DNA of 64,000 nucleotides from positions 3,348,688 through 3,412,687 of the forward strand of contig NZ_CP043051.1 of NCBI RefSeq assembly GCF_008121495.1. The letters run 5' to 3'. The notes below the pieces were generated by a model, which saw only the letters and a program-made list of their open reading frames with translations, was not told the DNA's origin and searched no databases. This DNA is from Mediterraneibacter gnavus ATCC 29149. Its GTDB lineage: Bacteria > Bacillota > Clostridia > Lachnospirales > Lachnospiraceae. A program made the position numbers and the translations under genes. This document shows, piece after piece, positions 1 to 9,955 of the stretch; positions within the stretch are counted from its first letter, which is position 1; each line of letters opens with the position of its first letter.

Positions 1-1042
1 TTTGTCCGGTTTCCAGAAGAATCCGCTTCTGTACCTTTTCGCTGAGCATATACTTTAAAAATTCAACACTGGCATCCATTGTCTCTTGATTCCCGGTATT
101 GCCTACAATATATCCCAGACATACGGAAGAACTGGCGATCGTGCTGCCATTCTTTCCCGGAAACGGTGCATAGCAGGCATCGATTTTTTCATCGATCAGC
201 TTACTTGCCCACACTCCATTGATATACATGGCTGTATTTCCACTGTTGAACATACTTCCTTCGTCCCTGTATCCATAATTTTTGTCTGTACTGTCCCCAT
301 ATTGTCTGATCTGCTTCATTGTCTCTAAAACCGGAAAAAGTTCTTTTGCACTTAGCATCATCGAATGATTTTCCACTGCGTCCTGTGCTTCTTTGGAAGT
401 GTCCAAAAGCAGGGCATCTGCCAGATAAGCACTGTTTTCTTTCGTAATCTGTACCGGGATCACCGATTTTCCTTCATTCTGTGACCAGCTCTGTATCTTC
501 TCACAAGCCTCCAGAAACTCATCCCAGGTCTCCGGTACCGATTCAATCCCCGCTTTTTCAAAAATATCCGCGTTATACCAGTATCCCCCTCCAAGCAACA
601 GTACATCTGACAGGGTATACAGCTTCCCGTCCTTCTGCCAGTAGGAAATGATCTCCGGCGCTACAGAGTCTGCAAATTCCTGATCTTTCTCCAGATAAGG
701 CATAAGGTCTGCCGCTTTGTTTTTTTCTTCCATAAAGCGGTACACCGAATCTTTTCCGTAGCCTCCTGTAAAAATCAGATCCGGAACCTCTCCAACAGAA
801 AGCATGTTTTTTGTCTTTTTGATCACCTCATCCGATGAAGTCATGGACATCAGATTCAGCTTGATCTCCGGGTGCTCTTTTTCAAAATCCTTATAAATCT
901 GCCGCATTCTGACATGCTCCGATTCCATGGAGCCCCAACCATGTATCAGCGTAATCTCTGTCTGCTCCGCGCTCTCCTTACTGCAGCCTCCGAGCAGACA
1001 GGCCGTCATAAGAAGCAGTAAAACCCACGTTCCTTTTCTCAT
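1..1042 (-). CDS. Sugar ABC transporter substrate-binding lipoprotein (C-terminus cut by window edge)
   Basis: The reading frame is open from the ATG at 1042 to the window start, so about 347 N-terminal residues are present and the C-terminus lies outside. The N-terminus is a lipoprotein signal: a positively charged MRKGT start, a hydrophobic stretch, and the lipobox LGGC with the lipidated cysteine near residue 20. The rest resembles family 1 extracellular sugar-binding proteins (for example the motif ETWDEFLEACEKI). It should capture an oligosaccharide or polyol outside the membrane for an ABC importer; the permeases would lie beyond the edge. Its ATG overlaps the stop of the response regulator upstream (ATGA), so it is probably translationally coupled to the two-component system that senses or controls it. 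The substrate cannot be told. Confidence 0.88.
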   Translation of the reverse strand, partial: MRKGTWVLLLLMTACLLGGCSKESAEQTEITLIHGWGSMESEHVRMRQIYKDFEKEHPEIKLNLMSMTSSDEVIKKTKNMLSVGEVPDLIFTGGYGKDSVYRFMEEKNKAADLMPYLEKDQEFADSVAPEIISYWQKDGKLYTLSDVLLLGGGYWYNADIFEKAGIESVPETWDEFLEACEKIQSWSQNEGKSVIPVQITKENSAYLADALLLDTSKEAQDAVENHSMMLSAKELFPVLETMKQIRQYGDSTDKNYGYRDEGSMFNSGNTAMYINGVWASKLIDEKIDACYAPFPGKNGSTIASSSVCLGYIVGNTGNQETMDASVEFLKYMLSEKVQKRILLETGQ

Positions 1043-2109
1043 AGATTTCTTCCTCCGGACTGCTCGTATTCCTTTGGCGGACATCCTGCATATTTCTTAA
1101 ACACCTTTGAAAAATATGCCGTATCCTCAAAACCGGTCAATGCTGCGATCTCATAGATTTTCTTGTCTCCTCTTAAAAGCAGTTCTTTGGCTTTTTCCAC
1201 ACGAAGAGAATTAATCGTATCAAACAGGTTCTCTCCTGCCTTCAATTTGTAAAACCGACTCAGATAACTGGAGCTGACATGGACTGCCTCCGCAATATCC
1301 GCCAGTGTCAGGCGCTCTGTATAATGGTTCCGGATATAGGTCTGAACACGCTTTAACAATGTATCTGTCCCATCTCCCTCTTCTGCATTCTGCGGCACGA
1401 TCAAAATCTGCTCTGCACTTCTTCCCTTGGCGTAGGCCTTTGTCTGTTCATAGAGCAAGGAAGAATCATCTCCCTGCTGATAGGCCCGGCTGCACAAAAT
1501 CTGCGGCGTCTCTCCAAGAAAGTTTTTACAAAAGGCTTTCATTTTCTCACAACAGCTGAAGATTTCCTCTGTCCGTTCACTGTCATTGACTGTAAGCACC
1601 AGTCCTTCTTCCTCCGTTCCGGATGAAAGAGCGCGGTATTCAAACGAATGAAAGGCATGCAGAAAGAATTTTCTCACCTTTTCACCCTGACGCACCGGTG
1701 TTACCAGGAGCATCCGATACCAGGTCATATTTTTACTCTCCAGCCGCTGTTTGATATTTGCAATGGCTGCCGGAATTTCTTCCAGAGCTGCTGTTTTTAC
1801 AATATAATCACTCACCTGGTACTGAATTGCCTTTCGTGCATACTGAAAATCCGCATACGCAGTCAGAAAGATCACAGACGTCCGGATATGATTTTTATAA
1901 ATGTATTCCGCAACTTCCATGCCGTCCATCAGCGGCATTTTTATATCAATGATCGCAATATCCGGCGGACAGCTGCGGATCTGTTCCAACAGATCCTGAC
2001 CATTCTCCGCAACATAGATCAGCTCGCATCCAAGCTCCTCCCAGGGAATCAGCTTTTCCAACCCTTCCCGGATATATGGTTCATCATCTGCAATCATCAC
2101 TCTCCACAT
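1039..2109 (-). CDS. YesN-type response regulator with AraC DNA-binding domain
   Basis: This is a 356-residue regulator. The N-terminal receiver domain (about 1-120) starts MWRVMIADDEPYIREGLEKL and has the phospho-acceptor Asp in IIDIKMPLMDG. The C-terminal 100 residues are an AraC/XylS double helix-turn-helix (LADIAEAVHVSSSYLSRFYK and ALTGFEDTAYFSKVFKKYAG). The frame is open for 15 more codons upstream, but MWRVMIADD is where the family normally begins. It overlaps the kinase gene upstream by 13 bp and the binding-protein gene downstream by 4 bp. YesM/YesN pairs of Firmicutes usually activate an adjacent sugar ABC transporter, which fits the lipoprotein gene that follows. Confidence 0.92.
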   Translation of the reverse strand: MWRVMIADDEPYIREGLEKLIPWEELGCELIYVAENGQDLLEQIRSCPPDIAIIDIKMPLMDGMEVAEYIYKNHIRTSVIFLTAYADFQYARKAIQYQVSDYIVKTAALEEIPAAIANIKQRLESKNMTWYRMLLVTPVRQGEKVRKFFLHAFHSFEYRALSSGTEEEGLVLTVNDSERTEEIFSCCEKMKAFCKNFLGETPQILCSRAYQQGDDSSLLYEQTKAYAKGRSAEQILIVPQNAEEGDGTDTLLKRVQTYIRNHYTERLTLADIAEAVHVSSSYLSRFYKLKAGENLFDTINSLRVEKAKELLLRGDKKIYEIAALTGFEDTAYFSKVFKKYAGCPPKEYEQSGGRNL

Positions 2110-3848
2110 GACTTTCTTCCCCCTTTTTCCAACGGCAGACACATCGTTACACAAGTACCCGCACCCGGTGTACTCTCAATCTTCATCGATGCTTCTTCAC
2201 CGTATATCGTATGAAGCATCTGCTGTGTATTGGTAAGACCGATGTGCGTATGCTTCTCATCTTCCACCGCCTGCCCTTTGTTCTTCTTCTGCTCTTCCAC
2301 ATCAAATCCGACTCCGTCATCTTTGATCTGAATCCGCAGCTTCCCATTTTCTTCTTTTGCTTCCACCCTGATATGACCGCTTCCCGGTTTCGGTTCGAGA
2401 CCGTGTGAAACAGCGTTTTCCACCAATGGTTCCACACTCAGCCGCGGAATTCTGGCATTTTTCACTTCTTCACTGCAAAGTATATCATATGTAATCTTTC
2501 CTGCAAACCGCTCTCCCTGTAAAAGCAGATAAAACTCGATCAACTCCATCTCCTGAAATAACGGGATTTCAATCTCTCCGTTCCGGAAAATCTTTCCCTG
2601 AATCAGTCTGGAAAATGCGCTCAAAAGCTTTTGCAGTTCTTTGTTTCCCTGCAATCCTGCTTTCATACTGAGCATGGATAAAATGTTAAACATGAAATGC
2701 GGATTGATCTGAGACTGCAAATATTTTACCTGAGCCTGTGTAGCAAGAAGCTGTTTTTCATAGACTTCCGTGATCAGATTTTTGATCTGCCCGGTCATCT
2801 CATTAAACCGTGTGCTGATCTCATCAAACTCTCTTGTATCAAATTCCCGCATCTGCGCATCCAGTCTGCCGTTTCCAAATTTCCGGATATCTTCTCCGAT
2901 AAACTTCAGCGGACGTGTCATTCTCATGGATACCGCAAATACGACAATCGCCGTGATTCCGATCACGATTAGAAAAATCACTGCAAAAGGCTGTACGGTG
3001 GAACGAATCGAGGCATAGATCAGATTCTTGGGAAGTGCCATCCTCAGTTCAATCCCAAATCCGGTTTTCCCTCCATAAAAGAGAGTCATCTGATTTCCGA
3101 TCTTTTCCTCACTGCTTCCCAAATCCTGAATTTCCAGCATCTGTTTTGCCTGTTCTTTTCCCTTTTCATTTGCAAACAGAATCTGTCCTTTTTCTCCTGT
3201 GATCAGCCAGCTGCTTTCCGGATATTCTTTTGTTTTGGAAAACAACGTATCCACCGCACTTTTTCCAAGGGAAATAATGCAGCAGCCGGACTCCTCCATC
3301 TCCTCATTGTATACACGCATACATACATACGCGCGTTCATCATGTGTCATATACCAGTATTCATTGCTGCTTTTCAAAAAACTGGAATTGATTTCTTTAT
3401 AAATTTGATTCTGAAGCTCCATATTTTCCACTGTCTCCGGGTAGAAACGACTGCTCACCCATTCTCCGTTTTCATTAAACAGATAGATGCAGTCGATAAA
3501 CGGAGAGGCGGAATCAACCATATTCATTTCCGAAAACAAATCGGTACTGTTTGCAAACTGCTCCCTTGCTTCTTGCTCATTGTACGCTTCTCCCGCGATA
3601 AAATGTTTCAGCACATTATTATGCCGCAGAGAAATCACCATATTTTCCATATTTTTGATTCTTGTATCAAACTGCCCGCTTGTATTCTCGAGATAAAATT
3701 CCAGGTCAGAACGAGCCTGTCTCGAAAAATGAAAAACGGACAACACCATCTGTGCGATTCCAAGAATCAATGTCGAAATAATACAGGCCGACAAAGTCAG
3801 AAAGATCAGCTTTGTACGAAAACTTGGTTTTTTCTTCCCTTTCTTCAT
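2097..3848 (-). CDS. YesM-type sensor histidine kinase
   Basis: This is a 583-residue membrane kinase. One transmembrane helix lies near the N-terminus (about 15-37). An extracytoplasmic sensing region follows, then a second helix around 285-310 and a HAMP linker. The His_kinase domain carries the phospho-acceptor in QSQINPHFMFNILSML, and the ATPase domain shows VEPLVENAVSHGLEP and IKDDGVGFD. I chose ATG 3848, which has GAGG six bases upstream; a GTG at 3860, overlapping the ribF stop, is possible and adds four residues. It partners the response regulator that overlaps it. It is unusual that this sugar-sensing pair directly follows ribF with no visible promoter between them. Confidence 0.92.
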   Translation of the reverse strand: MKKGKKKPSFRTKLIFLTLSACIISTLILGIAQMVLSVFHFSRQARSDLEFYLENTSGQFDTRIKNMENMVISLRHNNVLKHFIAGEAYNEQEAREQFANSTDLFSEMNMVDSASPFIDCIYLFNENGEWVSSRFYPETVENMELQNQIYKEINSSFLKSSNEYWYMTHDERAYVCMRVYNEEMEESGCCIISLGKSAVDTLFSKTKEYPESSWLITGEKGQILFANEKGKEQAKQMLEIQDLGSSEEKIGNQMTLFYGGKTGFGIELRMALPKNLIYASIRSTVQPFAVIFLIVIGITAIVVFAVSMRMTRPLKFIGEDIRKFGNGRLDAQMREFDTREFDEISTRFNEMTGQIKNLITEVYEKQLLATQAQVKYLQSQINPHFMFNILSMLSMKAGLQGNKELQKLLSAFSRLIQGKIFRNGEIEIPLFQEMELIEFYLLLQGERFAGKITYDILCSEEVKNARIPRLSVEPLVENAVSHGLEPKPGSGHIRVEAKEENGKLRIQIKDDGVGFDVEEQKKNKGQAVEDEKHTHIGLTNTQQMLHTIYGEEASMKIESTPGAGTCVTMCLPLEKGGRKSCGE

Positions 3849-3856
3849 AAACCACC

Positions 3857-4762
3857 TCACTGCTGCGCCCGAAAATACTCCATACCAAATAAAATATCTC
3901 GATCCACCTGTGTTTTTAACTCCTCCAGAGATGCAAATCTGCTCTCCGGTCTCTCAAACGCACAGAATTCAATCTCCACATATTTTCCGTATGCATCTCC
4001 CTTATAATCAAATACATACACCTCTGTCAAAATCCGTTTTGCATCCGTTACCGTCGGTTTGATCCCCAGATTGCCGATTCCGCAATACCAGGTTCCATCC
4101 ATTTTTACTCTGCATGCATATACGCCAAACCGGGGGGCTGCTTTTTCGGGCTTCCATGCGACATTCAAAGTGGGAAATCCCAGCGTTCTCCCGAGCTTTT
4201 GTCCATGCTCTACAACGCCCTCTGTACGGTATCGGTATCCCAAAAGCTTTTCTGCAAGTTCCACATTGCCGACTTTCAGCGCCTCTCTGATATAGGTACT
4301 GCTGATTTCCCTTTTTCGATACACTGCCTTTTCTACAATCTCCAGCTCATATCCATAGCGCTTTGCATACTGTTTCAGCATACAGATATCTCCTCGCTTC
4401 TGATGACCAAAATGAAAATCTGTTCCCACTGCAATGTATGCGGCATGCAGTTGTTCAATCAGGATCTTTTCAATAAATTCCTCTGCTTCCATCTCACGGA
4501 TTGCCTCAGTAAACGGACAGATGATCAGCGTATCTACACATCCTTCCAGATATGCTTTCTTTTCCTCGCCTGTCATCAATGCTTCTTTCCCCATATCAAA
4601 TGCAAAAACAACACTTTCCGCTTTTTCCTGATCCGCAAATCTTTGAATCCGGCTGATCAGTTCCTGATGTCCTCGGTGAAGACCGTCAAACTTTCCGAGT
4701 GTGACAGCTGTCCTGTTTTCTGTCTGATATTTGCTTAAGTCTGTTACGTACTGCATAATCAT
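3857..4762 (-). CDS. ribF: Bifunctional riboflavin kinase / FAD synthetase
   Basis: The 301-residue protein makes FMN from riboflavin and FAD from FMN. The N-terminal adenylyltransferase domain (about 1-180) has the nucleotide-binding motif GKFDGLHRGHQELI and an ISSTYIREAL segment. The C-terminal flavokinase domain starts near residue 185 and shows LGFPTLNV and an IGNLGIKPTV segment. The length is normal for the family. The ATG overlaps the truB stop (ATGA), and a second in-frame ATG lies two codons later. The truB-ribF order is common in Firmicutes, at the end of the nusA/infB operon. Confidence 0.96.
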   Translation of the reverse strand: MIMQYVTDLSKYQTENRTAVTLGKFDGLHRGHQELISRIQRFADQEKAESVVFAFDMGKEALMTGEEKKAYLEGCVDTLIICPFTEAIREMEAEEFIEKILIEQLHAAYIAVGTDFHFGHQKRGDICMLKQYAKRYGYELEIVEKAVYRKREISSTYIREALKVGNVELAEKLLGYRYRTEGVVEHGQKLGRTLGFPTLNVAWKPEKAAPRFGVYACRVKMDGTWYCGIGNLGIKPTVTDAKRILTEVYVFDYKGDAYGKYVEIEFCAFERPESRFASLEELKTQVDRDILFGMEYFRAQQ

Positions 4763-5679
4763 CCTCTTATTTCTTCCTGATCCAGAAACATCTTTTCCAC
4801 AGTAAGTTTTTTCCTGTTTTTATCAAAACAGAAGATACCGATAAAATGATTTTCCAGATCGTATACACGTATCCATTCCTGATTTTTTCTTTCTTCCATA
4901 TCTGTTACAAAGCGGATTGGAATCTCATTTCCGTTATACGCAAGCGCCTGCCCCTCTTTTTTTACCGTCACGGCAGGATATTGGAAAAACACTGCATCCA
5001 GAGGGGTTATAATCTCTGAAAGCTTTCCTTCCTCTCTTTTTTTCTGTATTTCTGAAAGCTTCAGACTGCTCTCAATCTCAAAACGGCTCACCTTTGTACG
5101 AAGAAGCGACTCCATACATCCAAAGCAACCCAGCTTTTCACCGATATCGTGACACAATGTCCGGATATAGGTTCCCTTGGAACAGGAAACCTCCATCCTC
5201 ACACGCGGCAGTGCCATTTCCAGGATCCGGATCTCTTTGATTTCAACTTTGCGGCTTTTGCGCTCGATCGTCTTCCCTTCCCGTGCCAGCTCATACAGCT
5301 TTTTGCCGTTTACTTTCAGTGCAGAATACATGGGCGGTATCTGATCATATTCCCCCACAAAACTCATCACACAGTCTTTTACCTGCTCCTGCGTGAGTCC
5401 TTCTGTCTCTCCCACTCTCAGCACAGTTCCTGAAATATCCTGGGTATCGGTCTCTTTTCCAAGCAACAGGACCGCCTCGTATGTTTTATCCTTTTCCGTG
5501 AGCATATCACATACCTTTGTTGCTCTTCCCAGACAAACAGGAAGCACGCCTTCCGCATCCGGGTCCAGCGTGCCTGTATGTCCGATCTTCTTCTGCCCCA
5601 CAATTCCACGCAGCTTTGCCACTACATCATGGGATGTGTATCCTTTTTCTTTGTATACGTTCAGAATTCCATTTACCAT
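4759..5679 (-). CDS. truB: tRNA pseudouridine(55) synthase
   Basis: The 306-residue enzyme isomerises U55 in the T-loop of tRNAs. The opening (GILNVYKEKGYTSHDVVAKL) and the catalytic segment HTGTLDPDAEGVLPV, which includes the catalytic Asp, are diagnostic. SKGTYIRTLCHDIGEKLG is the conserved RNA-binding segment. The C-terminal about 70 residues form the small PUA-like extension seen in bacterial TruB. It lies 21 bp after nrnA and overlaps ribF by 4 bp, so it is part of the rimP-ribF operon. Confidence 0.96.
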   Translation of the reverse strand: MVNGILNVYKEKGYTSHDVVAKLRGIVGQKKIGHTGTLDPDAEGVLPVCLGRATKVCDMLTEKDKTYEAVLLLGKETDTQDISGTVLRVGETEGLTQEQVKDCVMSFVGEYDQIPPMYSALKVNGKKLYELAREGKTIERKSRKVEIKEIRILEMALPRVRMEVSCSKGTYIRTLCHDIGEKLGCFGCMESLLRTKVSRFEIESSLKLSEIQKKREEGKLSEIITPLDAVFFQYPAVTVKKEGQALAYNGNEIPIRFVTDMEERKNQEWIRVYDLENHFIGIFCFDKNRKKLTVEKMFLDQEEIRG

Positions 5680-5700
5680 AACAATTCCTGTCTTTCTCTT

Positions 5701-6660
5701 CTATGCCTCTTTTAGCTGCAATGTAATCTGTCTAAGCAGATTGTTGATCACATCGTGCGCAGAACCTTTCATTGTAACCCCTGCTGCACGCACATGACCG
5801 CCTCCACCAAAATACTGAGCAATACTGCTTACATTGACTTTGCCCTTGGAACGCAGACTGACCTTATACTCCCGGGTGTCCGTCTCATGCAGAAAAATCG
5901 CCACTTCCACACCTTTTGTCTGCCGAAGCTGAGCCACGATTCCCTCCAGATCGCTTGGAACTGCCTCGAAAAATTCCATCTCTTTTCTGGATACAACAGA
6001 AACGACCACCTGTTTTTCTAAAACCAGCATGCTTTCTAAAAGCGCTCTCCCTAAGATCTGATTCTGGATATAGGTCTTCTCAAAATAAGTTTTTTCGATA
6101 ATCTCACTGCCGTCAATTCCTTTTCTAAGCAACTGTGCGGCTGCCTCCATCGTCTCCGGAGAGGTACAGGAGTACTGAAATACTCCCGTATCATGTGCGA
6201 TTCCCATATACAGTGCTTCCGCACATGCCTTACTGATCTTCTCATCTTCCAGAAGTGTATAAACCAGCTCTGATGTAGAACTTGCCTCCGGGCGAATGTA
6301 ATTTAACTCTGCAAATGCATCATTGCTCACATGATGATCGATACAAACCGTATGTGCAGCCTGTCGAAGTAACGGTGCAAACGGTCCGAGCCGCTGTTCG
6401 TCCCCACAGTCCAGACAGATAAACAGATCATATGCCGTCTCTTCTGAAAGTGTATGTCTGATTTCCTCTGTACGCGAGATTATGGAAAAGGATGCCGGTA
6501 TCTTTTCCAGATACAGATCAACTTCTATTTCCGGAAACTGCTCTGTAAGATACAGGTACAATCCCATCGACGATCCTACACAGTCTCCGTCCGGCCGAAC
6601 ATGACCGGAGAGCGCGATCCGCTTCTTTCCCTTCAAAATATCAGATAATACAATTTTCAT
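5701..6660 (-). CDS. nrnA: DHH-family oligoribonuclease / pAp phosphatase (NrnA-like)
   Basis: The 319-residue protein belongs to the DHH/DHHA1 phosphoesterases. The N-terminal DHH domain shows GHVRPDGDCVGSS, ICLDCGDEQRLG and IDHHVSNDAF, the metal-binding Asp/His clusters. The C-terminal DHHA1 domain ends in GGGGHVRAAGVTM. NrnA homologues degrade short oligoribonucleotides (nanoRNAs) and dephosphorylate pAp. Its place between rbfA and truB is the standard one in Firmicutes. It begins 6 bp after the rbfA stop. Confidence 0.93.
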   Translation of the reverse strand: MKIVLSDILKGKKRIALSGHVRPDGDCVGSSMGLYLYLTEQFPEIEVDLYLEKIPASFSIISRTEEIRHTLSEETAYDLFICLDCGDEQRLGPFAPLLRQAAHTVCIDHHVSNDAFAELNYIRPEASSTSELVYTLLEDEKISKACAEALYMGIAHDTGVFQYSCTSPETMEAAAQLLRKGIDGSEIIEKTYFEKTYIQNQILGRALLESMLVLEKQVVVSVVSRKEMEFFEAVPSDLEGIVAQLRQTKGVEVAIFLHETDTREYKVSLRSKGKVNVSSIAQYFGGGGHVRAAGVTMKGSAHDVINNLLRQITLQLKEA

Positions 6661-6666
6661 GCTTAT

Positions 6667-7038
6667 TTATTCATCCTCACTTTTCAAATCTTTGGTCAGA
6701 TCATTGATTTTTTTCGTCATATTGACACCGTATTCAATGGACTGATCCATGATAAACCGGATCTCCGGTGTATTGCGCATGTTGATCGTTCTTGCCAGTT
6801 CACGCCGGATATATCCTTCTGCACTCTGAAGTCCTGTGATCGTATCTTCCTGGGCTTTCTTATCTCCCAGCACGCTGATGTATGCCTTACATGTCTTCAG
6901 ATCAGGTGCTACTTCCACCGCTACCACGGAAGTCATCGGCGCCACTCTCGGGTCCTTGATGCCTCCGCGTAGGATGTTGCTCAGTTCTCTTTGGACTTCA
7001 GTATTGATTCTTGTGTTTTTAATACTGTTTTTCCTCAT
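6667..7038 (-). CDS. rbfA: 30S ribosome-binding factor A
   Basis: This 123-residue KH-fold protein binds the pre-30S subunit and helps 16S rRNA 5'-end maturation, notably in the cold. Recognisable segments are QRELSNILRGGIKDPRVAPM near the start, an AYISVLG strand, and NMRNTPEIRFIMDQSIEYG. It follows infB by 9 bp. The length and the position after infB are canonical. Confidence 0.96.
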   Translation of the reverse strand: MRKNSIKNTRINTEVQRELSNILRGGIKDPRVAPMTSVVAVEVAPDLKTCKAYISVLGDKKAQEDTITGLQSAEGYIRRELARTINMRNTPEIRFIMDQSIEYGVNMTKKINDLTKDLKSEDE

Positions 7039-7047
7039 AACTGCTCC

Positions 7048-9615
7048 TTATTTTCTTTCTATTTCTACCATCTTGTATGCTTCTACAAGATCGCCTTCTT
7101 TGATATCATTATAGTTTTCAAATACGAAACCGCACTCGTATCCGGCTCTGACTTCTTTCACATCATCCTTGAATCGTTTCAGAGATGCCAGAGGTCCGTC
7201 AAAGATCACAATGCCGTCACGTGTCAGACGAACAGAACAATTTCGTTCAAAAGTACCGTCCTGTACATAAGAACCTGCAATCGTTCCCACTCCGGATGCC
7301 TTAAATGTCTGACGTACTTCTGCGTGTCCCAGTACCTTCTCTTCAAATACCGGATCCAGCATACCTTTCATTGCCGCTTCCACATCTTCAATCGCATTGT
7401 AGATGACTCTGTAAAGTCTTAAGTCAACGCCTTCACGGTCTGCAATCTCCTTCGCTGTCGCATCCGGACGCACGTTAAATCCGATGATGATCGCATTGGA
7501 AGCAGATGCCAGAATCACGTCGGATTCATTGATCGCACCAACTCCGCCGTGAATGATCTTGATCACAACTTCTTCATTTGACAATTTGATCAGACTCTGT
7601 TTGATTGCTTCCACAGAACCCTGTACATCTGCTTTCACTACGATGTTGAGTTCTTTTAAGTTTCCTTCCTGAATCTGATTGAACAGATCATCCAGAGACA
7701 TCTTGGATTTTGTCTCTTCAAGCATCTTCACTCTGTGCTGTGAAATAAATGTCTCTGCAAAGTTTCTTGCTTCTTTTTCTGACTCGCATCCCACAAAGAC
7801 TTCTCCTGCCTGCGGAACCTCATTCAATCCGAGGATTTCTACCGGCTGGGACGGACCTGCTTCTTTTACACGTCTTCCCCTGTCATCCATCATGGCTCTT
7901 ACTTTTCCGTGTGCGGATCCTGCTGCAATGGCATCTCCCACACGAAGGGTACCTTTCTGTACGAGCACTGTCGCAACAGAACCTTTTCCTTTATCCAGCT
8001 CTGCCTCGATCACAAGTCCTCTTGCCACACGGTTCGGATTTGCTTTGAGCTCCATCACTTCTGCTGTCAGAAGAACCATCTCGAGAAGCTCCTGAATTCC
8101 TTCTTTTGTATGCGCGGATACCGGTACGAAAATCGTGCTTCCGCCCCAGTCTTCCGGAATCAGTTCATACTCTGTCAGTTCCTGTTTTACACGCTCAATA
8201 TTTGCACTTGGCTTATCGATCTTATTGATCGCTACGATAATTTCAATTCCCGCTGCTTTGGCATGGTTGATCGCCTCGATCGTCTGCGGCATCACACCGT
8301 CATCTGCTGCAACTACAAGAATCGCAATATCTGTAGAATTTGCTCCTCTCATACGCATTGCAGTAAACGCCTCATGTCCCGGTGTATCCAGGAATGTGAT
8401 CTTTTCTCCGTTGATCTCTACTACAGAAGCACCGATGTGCTGTGTGATTCCACCTGCCTCGCGGTCTGTCACACTGGTATCACGGATCGCATCCAACAGA
8501 GAAGTCTTTCCATGGTCAACGTGTCCCATAACACATACAACAGGAGGACGTTTTACCATAGTAGCTTCATCTTCTTCATCTTCTTTGAGAAGCTCTTCAA
8601 TGACATCTACAACTTCTTCTTTTTCACAAAGGATCTCAAATTCCATTGCGATTTCTTCTGCTGTCTCAAAATCAATTTCCTGATTCACTGTTACGATCTT
8701 GCCCTGCATGAACAGTTTCTTTACGATCACAGACGGTACCACTTTCATCTTGTCTGCCAGTTCCTGAATTGTCAGTACTTCCGGGATTGTGATCTGTTTG
8801 ATTTCCTCTTCCTTTTTCACTTCCGGCTTTGGCTGTGGTCTCTGCACTTCTACTGTCGGCTTCTGCTTTCTGCCTTTTTTGCCCTTGCTTTCAAATCCTT
8901 CTTCTCTGTTTTCTTTTTTCTTGTAATCTTTTTCTTTATCTTTTGCTTTATTGCGCTGCGGTTTCTGCTGCTCTACCAATGGCGACGGAATTGAATTTCT
9001 GTCGTTTCTGTCATTTCTGTCGTTTCTTCTGGAATCCGGACGCTGACCATTTTTTGCCCCCTCGTCCTGGCGACGGTTTCCTCTCTGACCGTTTGGAGCA
9101 GAAGACGGACGCTGCCCGTTTCTTCCATCTGCCGGACGATTCTGACGGAAACCGCCTCTCTGTCCCTCTTCCGGACGTCGGTTTCCTGCCGGGCGTCCTT
9201 CCTGTGGTCTTCTGTTCTCTCTCTCTCCATTTGCCTGCGTCCCTCTCGCCGGACGATCCTGACGGGATCCATTCTGACCGGAAGCCGGACGCTGTCCGTT
9301 TCTTCCGCCTGCCGGACGATCCTGACGGGATGTTCCCTGTGTGTTCTGTCCATTTCCCGGACGGGATCCTCCCGGGCGGCGGTTTCCGCTCTTCGAATTC
9401 TGTGGGCGGAATACCTGTACGATATTTTTCTTTTTCGGAGCATCTTCCGATGTTCCTTTTCCTGCGTGCCCGCTGCGCAGTTCTGCTACGACCTCATCCG
9501 GAATGGAGCTCATGGAAGTTTTCGCCTCCACATTCTTTTTCTCCAGAATCTCCATCAGGTCTTTATTTTCCATCCCCAGCTCTTTTGCCAGTTCATGCAC
9601 TCTTAATTTCGTCAT
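7048..9615 (-). CDS. infB: Translation initiation factor IF-2
   Basis: This is an 855-residue GTPase that brings initiator tRNA to the 30S subunit. It has an IF2_N domain (residues 1-55, [14 protein letters not shown]) and a long basic, Arg/Gly/Asn/Gln-rich linker (about 70-230). A second IF2_N-like segment ([20 protein letters not shown]) follows, then the G domain with [20 protein letters not shown] and NKID, and the C-terminal beta-barrel and C1/C2 domains. I chose the ATG at 9615 because the AGGAGG lies ten bases upstream and IF-2 normally starts with this motif. The linker holds near-repeats of [15 protein letters not shown] units, discussed as a finding. Confidence 0.97.
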   Translation of the reverse strand: MTKLRVHELAKELGMENKDLMEILEKKNVEAKTSMSSIPDEVVAELRSGHAGKGTSEDAPKKKNIVQVFRPQNSKSGNRRPGGSRPGNGQNTQGTSRQDRPAGGRNGQRPASGQNGSRQDRPARGTQANGERENRRPQEGRPAGNRRPEEGQRGGFRQNRPADGRNGQRPSSAPNGQRGNRRQDEGAKNGQRPDSRRNDRNDRNDRNSIPSPLVEQQKPQRNKAKDKEKDYKKKENREEGFESKGKKGRKQKPTVEVQRPQPKPEVKKEEEIKQITIPEVLTIQELADKMKVVPSVIVKKLFMQGKIVTVNQEIDFETAEEIAMEFEILCEKEEVVDVIEELLKEDEEDEATMVKRPPVVCVMGHVDHGKTSLLDAIRDTSVTDREAGGITQHIGASVVEINGEKITFLDTPGHEAFTAMRMRGANSTDIAILVVAADDGVMPQTIEAINHAKAAGIEIIVAINKIDKPSANIERVKQELTEYELIPEDWGGSTIFVPVSAHTKEGIQELLEMVLLTAEVMELKANPNRVARGLVIEAELDKGKGSVATVLVQKGTLRVGDAIAAGSAHGKVRAMMDDRGRRVKEAGPSQPVEILGLNEVPQAGEVFVGCESEKEARNFAETFISQHRVKMLEETKSKMSLDDLFNQIQEGNLKELNIVVKADVQGSVEAIKQSLIKLSNEEVVIKIIHGGVGAINESDVILASASNAIIIGFNVRPDATAKEIADREGVDLRLYRVIYNAIEDVEAAMKGMLDPVFEEKVLGHAEVRQTFKASGVGTIAGSYVQDGTFERNCSVRLTRDGIVIFDGPLASLKRFKDDVKEVRAGYECGFVFENYNDIKEGDLVEAYKMVEIERK

Positions 9616-9631
9616 ACTCAAACTACCTCCT

Positions 9632-9955
9632 CTATGCAATCGTATTATTTTTTATTTCCAGTTGTTTTCGAATTCCTTTTGCAAATCCTTCGTCCAATAT
9701 CGCCAGAGATGCACGGAACTCTTTTCCCATTGCATGCCCTAAGGTATCTTTATCTCCGTAAAAATAAATTGGAACCTCATAAAACTTACACATATCCCGG
9801 AATTTCTTTTTGGTGTTATCCGATGCATCTTCCGCTACGATCACCAGTGCAGCTTTCCCGGATTTTGTCTCATTTTCTGTCATGAATTCACCACTGGCAC
9901 ATTTTCCTGCCTTTGTGGCCAGCCCGATCAGGGACAGCACTCTATCTTGCTTCAA
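9632..9955 (-). CDS. L7Ae-family ribosomal/K-turn-binding protein (YlxQ-like)
   Basis: The 107-residue protein has the L7Ae/L30e/Gadd45 fold: [14 protein letters not shown] near the N-terminus, then [17 protein letters not shown] and the [18 protein letters not shown] segment. Family members bind kink-turn RNA; the YlxQ member sits in nearly all Firmicute nusA-infB operons. I chose a TTG start at 9955, with AAGGAG nine bases upstream and a 14-bp overlap with the upstream ylxR-like gene. The longer frame to 10123 would read through the neighbour in another frame and lacks a ribosome-binding site. Confidence 0.88.
   Translation of the reverse strand: MKQDRVLSLIGLATKAGKCASGEFMTENETKSGKAALVIVAEDASDNTKKKFRDMCKFYEVPIYFYGDKDTLGHAMGKEFRASLAILDEGFAKGIRKQLEIKNNTIA

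Noticed and set aside
8990-9400. Short repeated DNA units considered as a CRISPR or non-coding tandem array
   Set aside because: The units are of variable length, lie in frame within infB and encode a low-complexity linker.
7909-9761. Long plus-strand open frames (up to about 360 codons) opposite infB and ylxQ
   Set aside because: They are the antisense of the well-supported IF-2 gene, are rich in Cys/Phe/Ser as antisense frames are here, and have no ribosome-binding sites.
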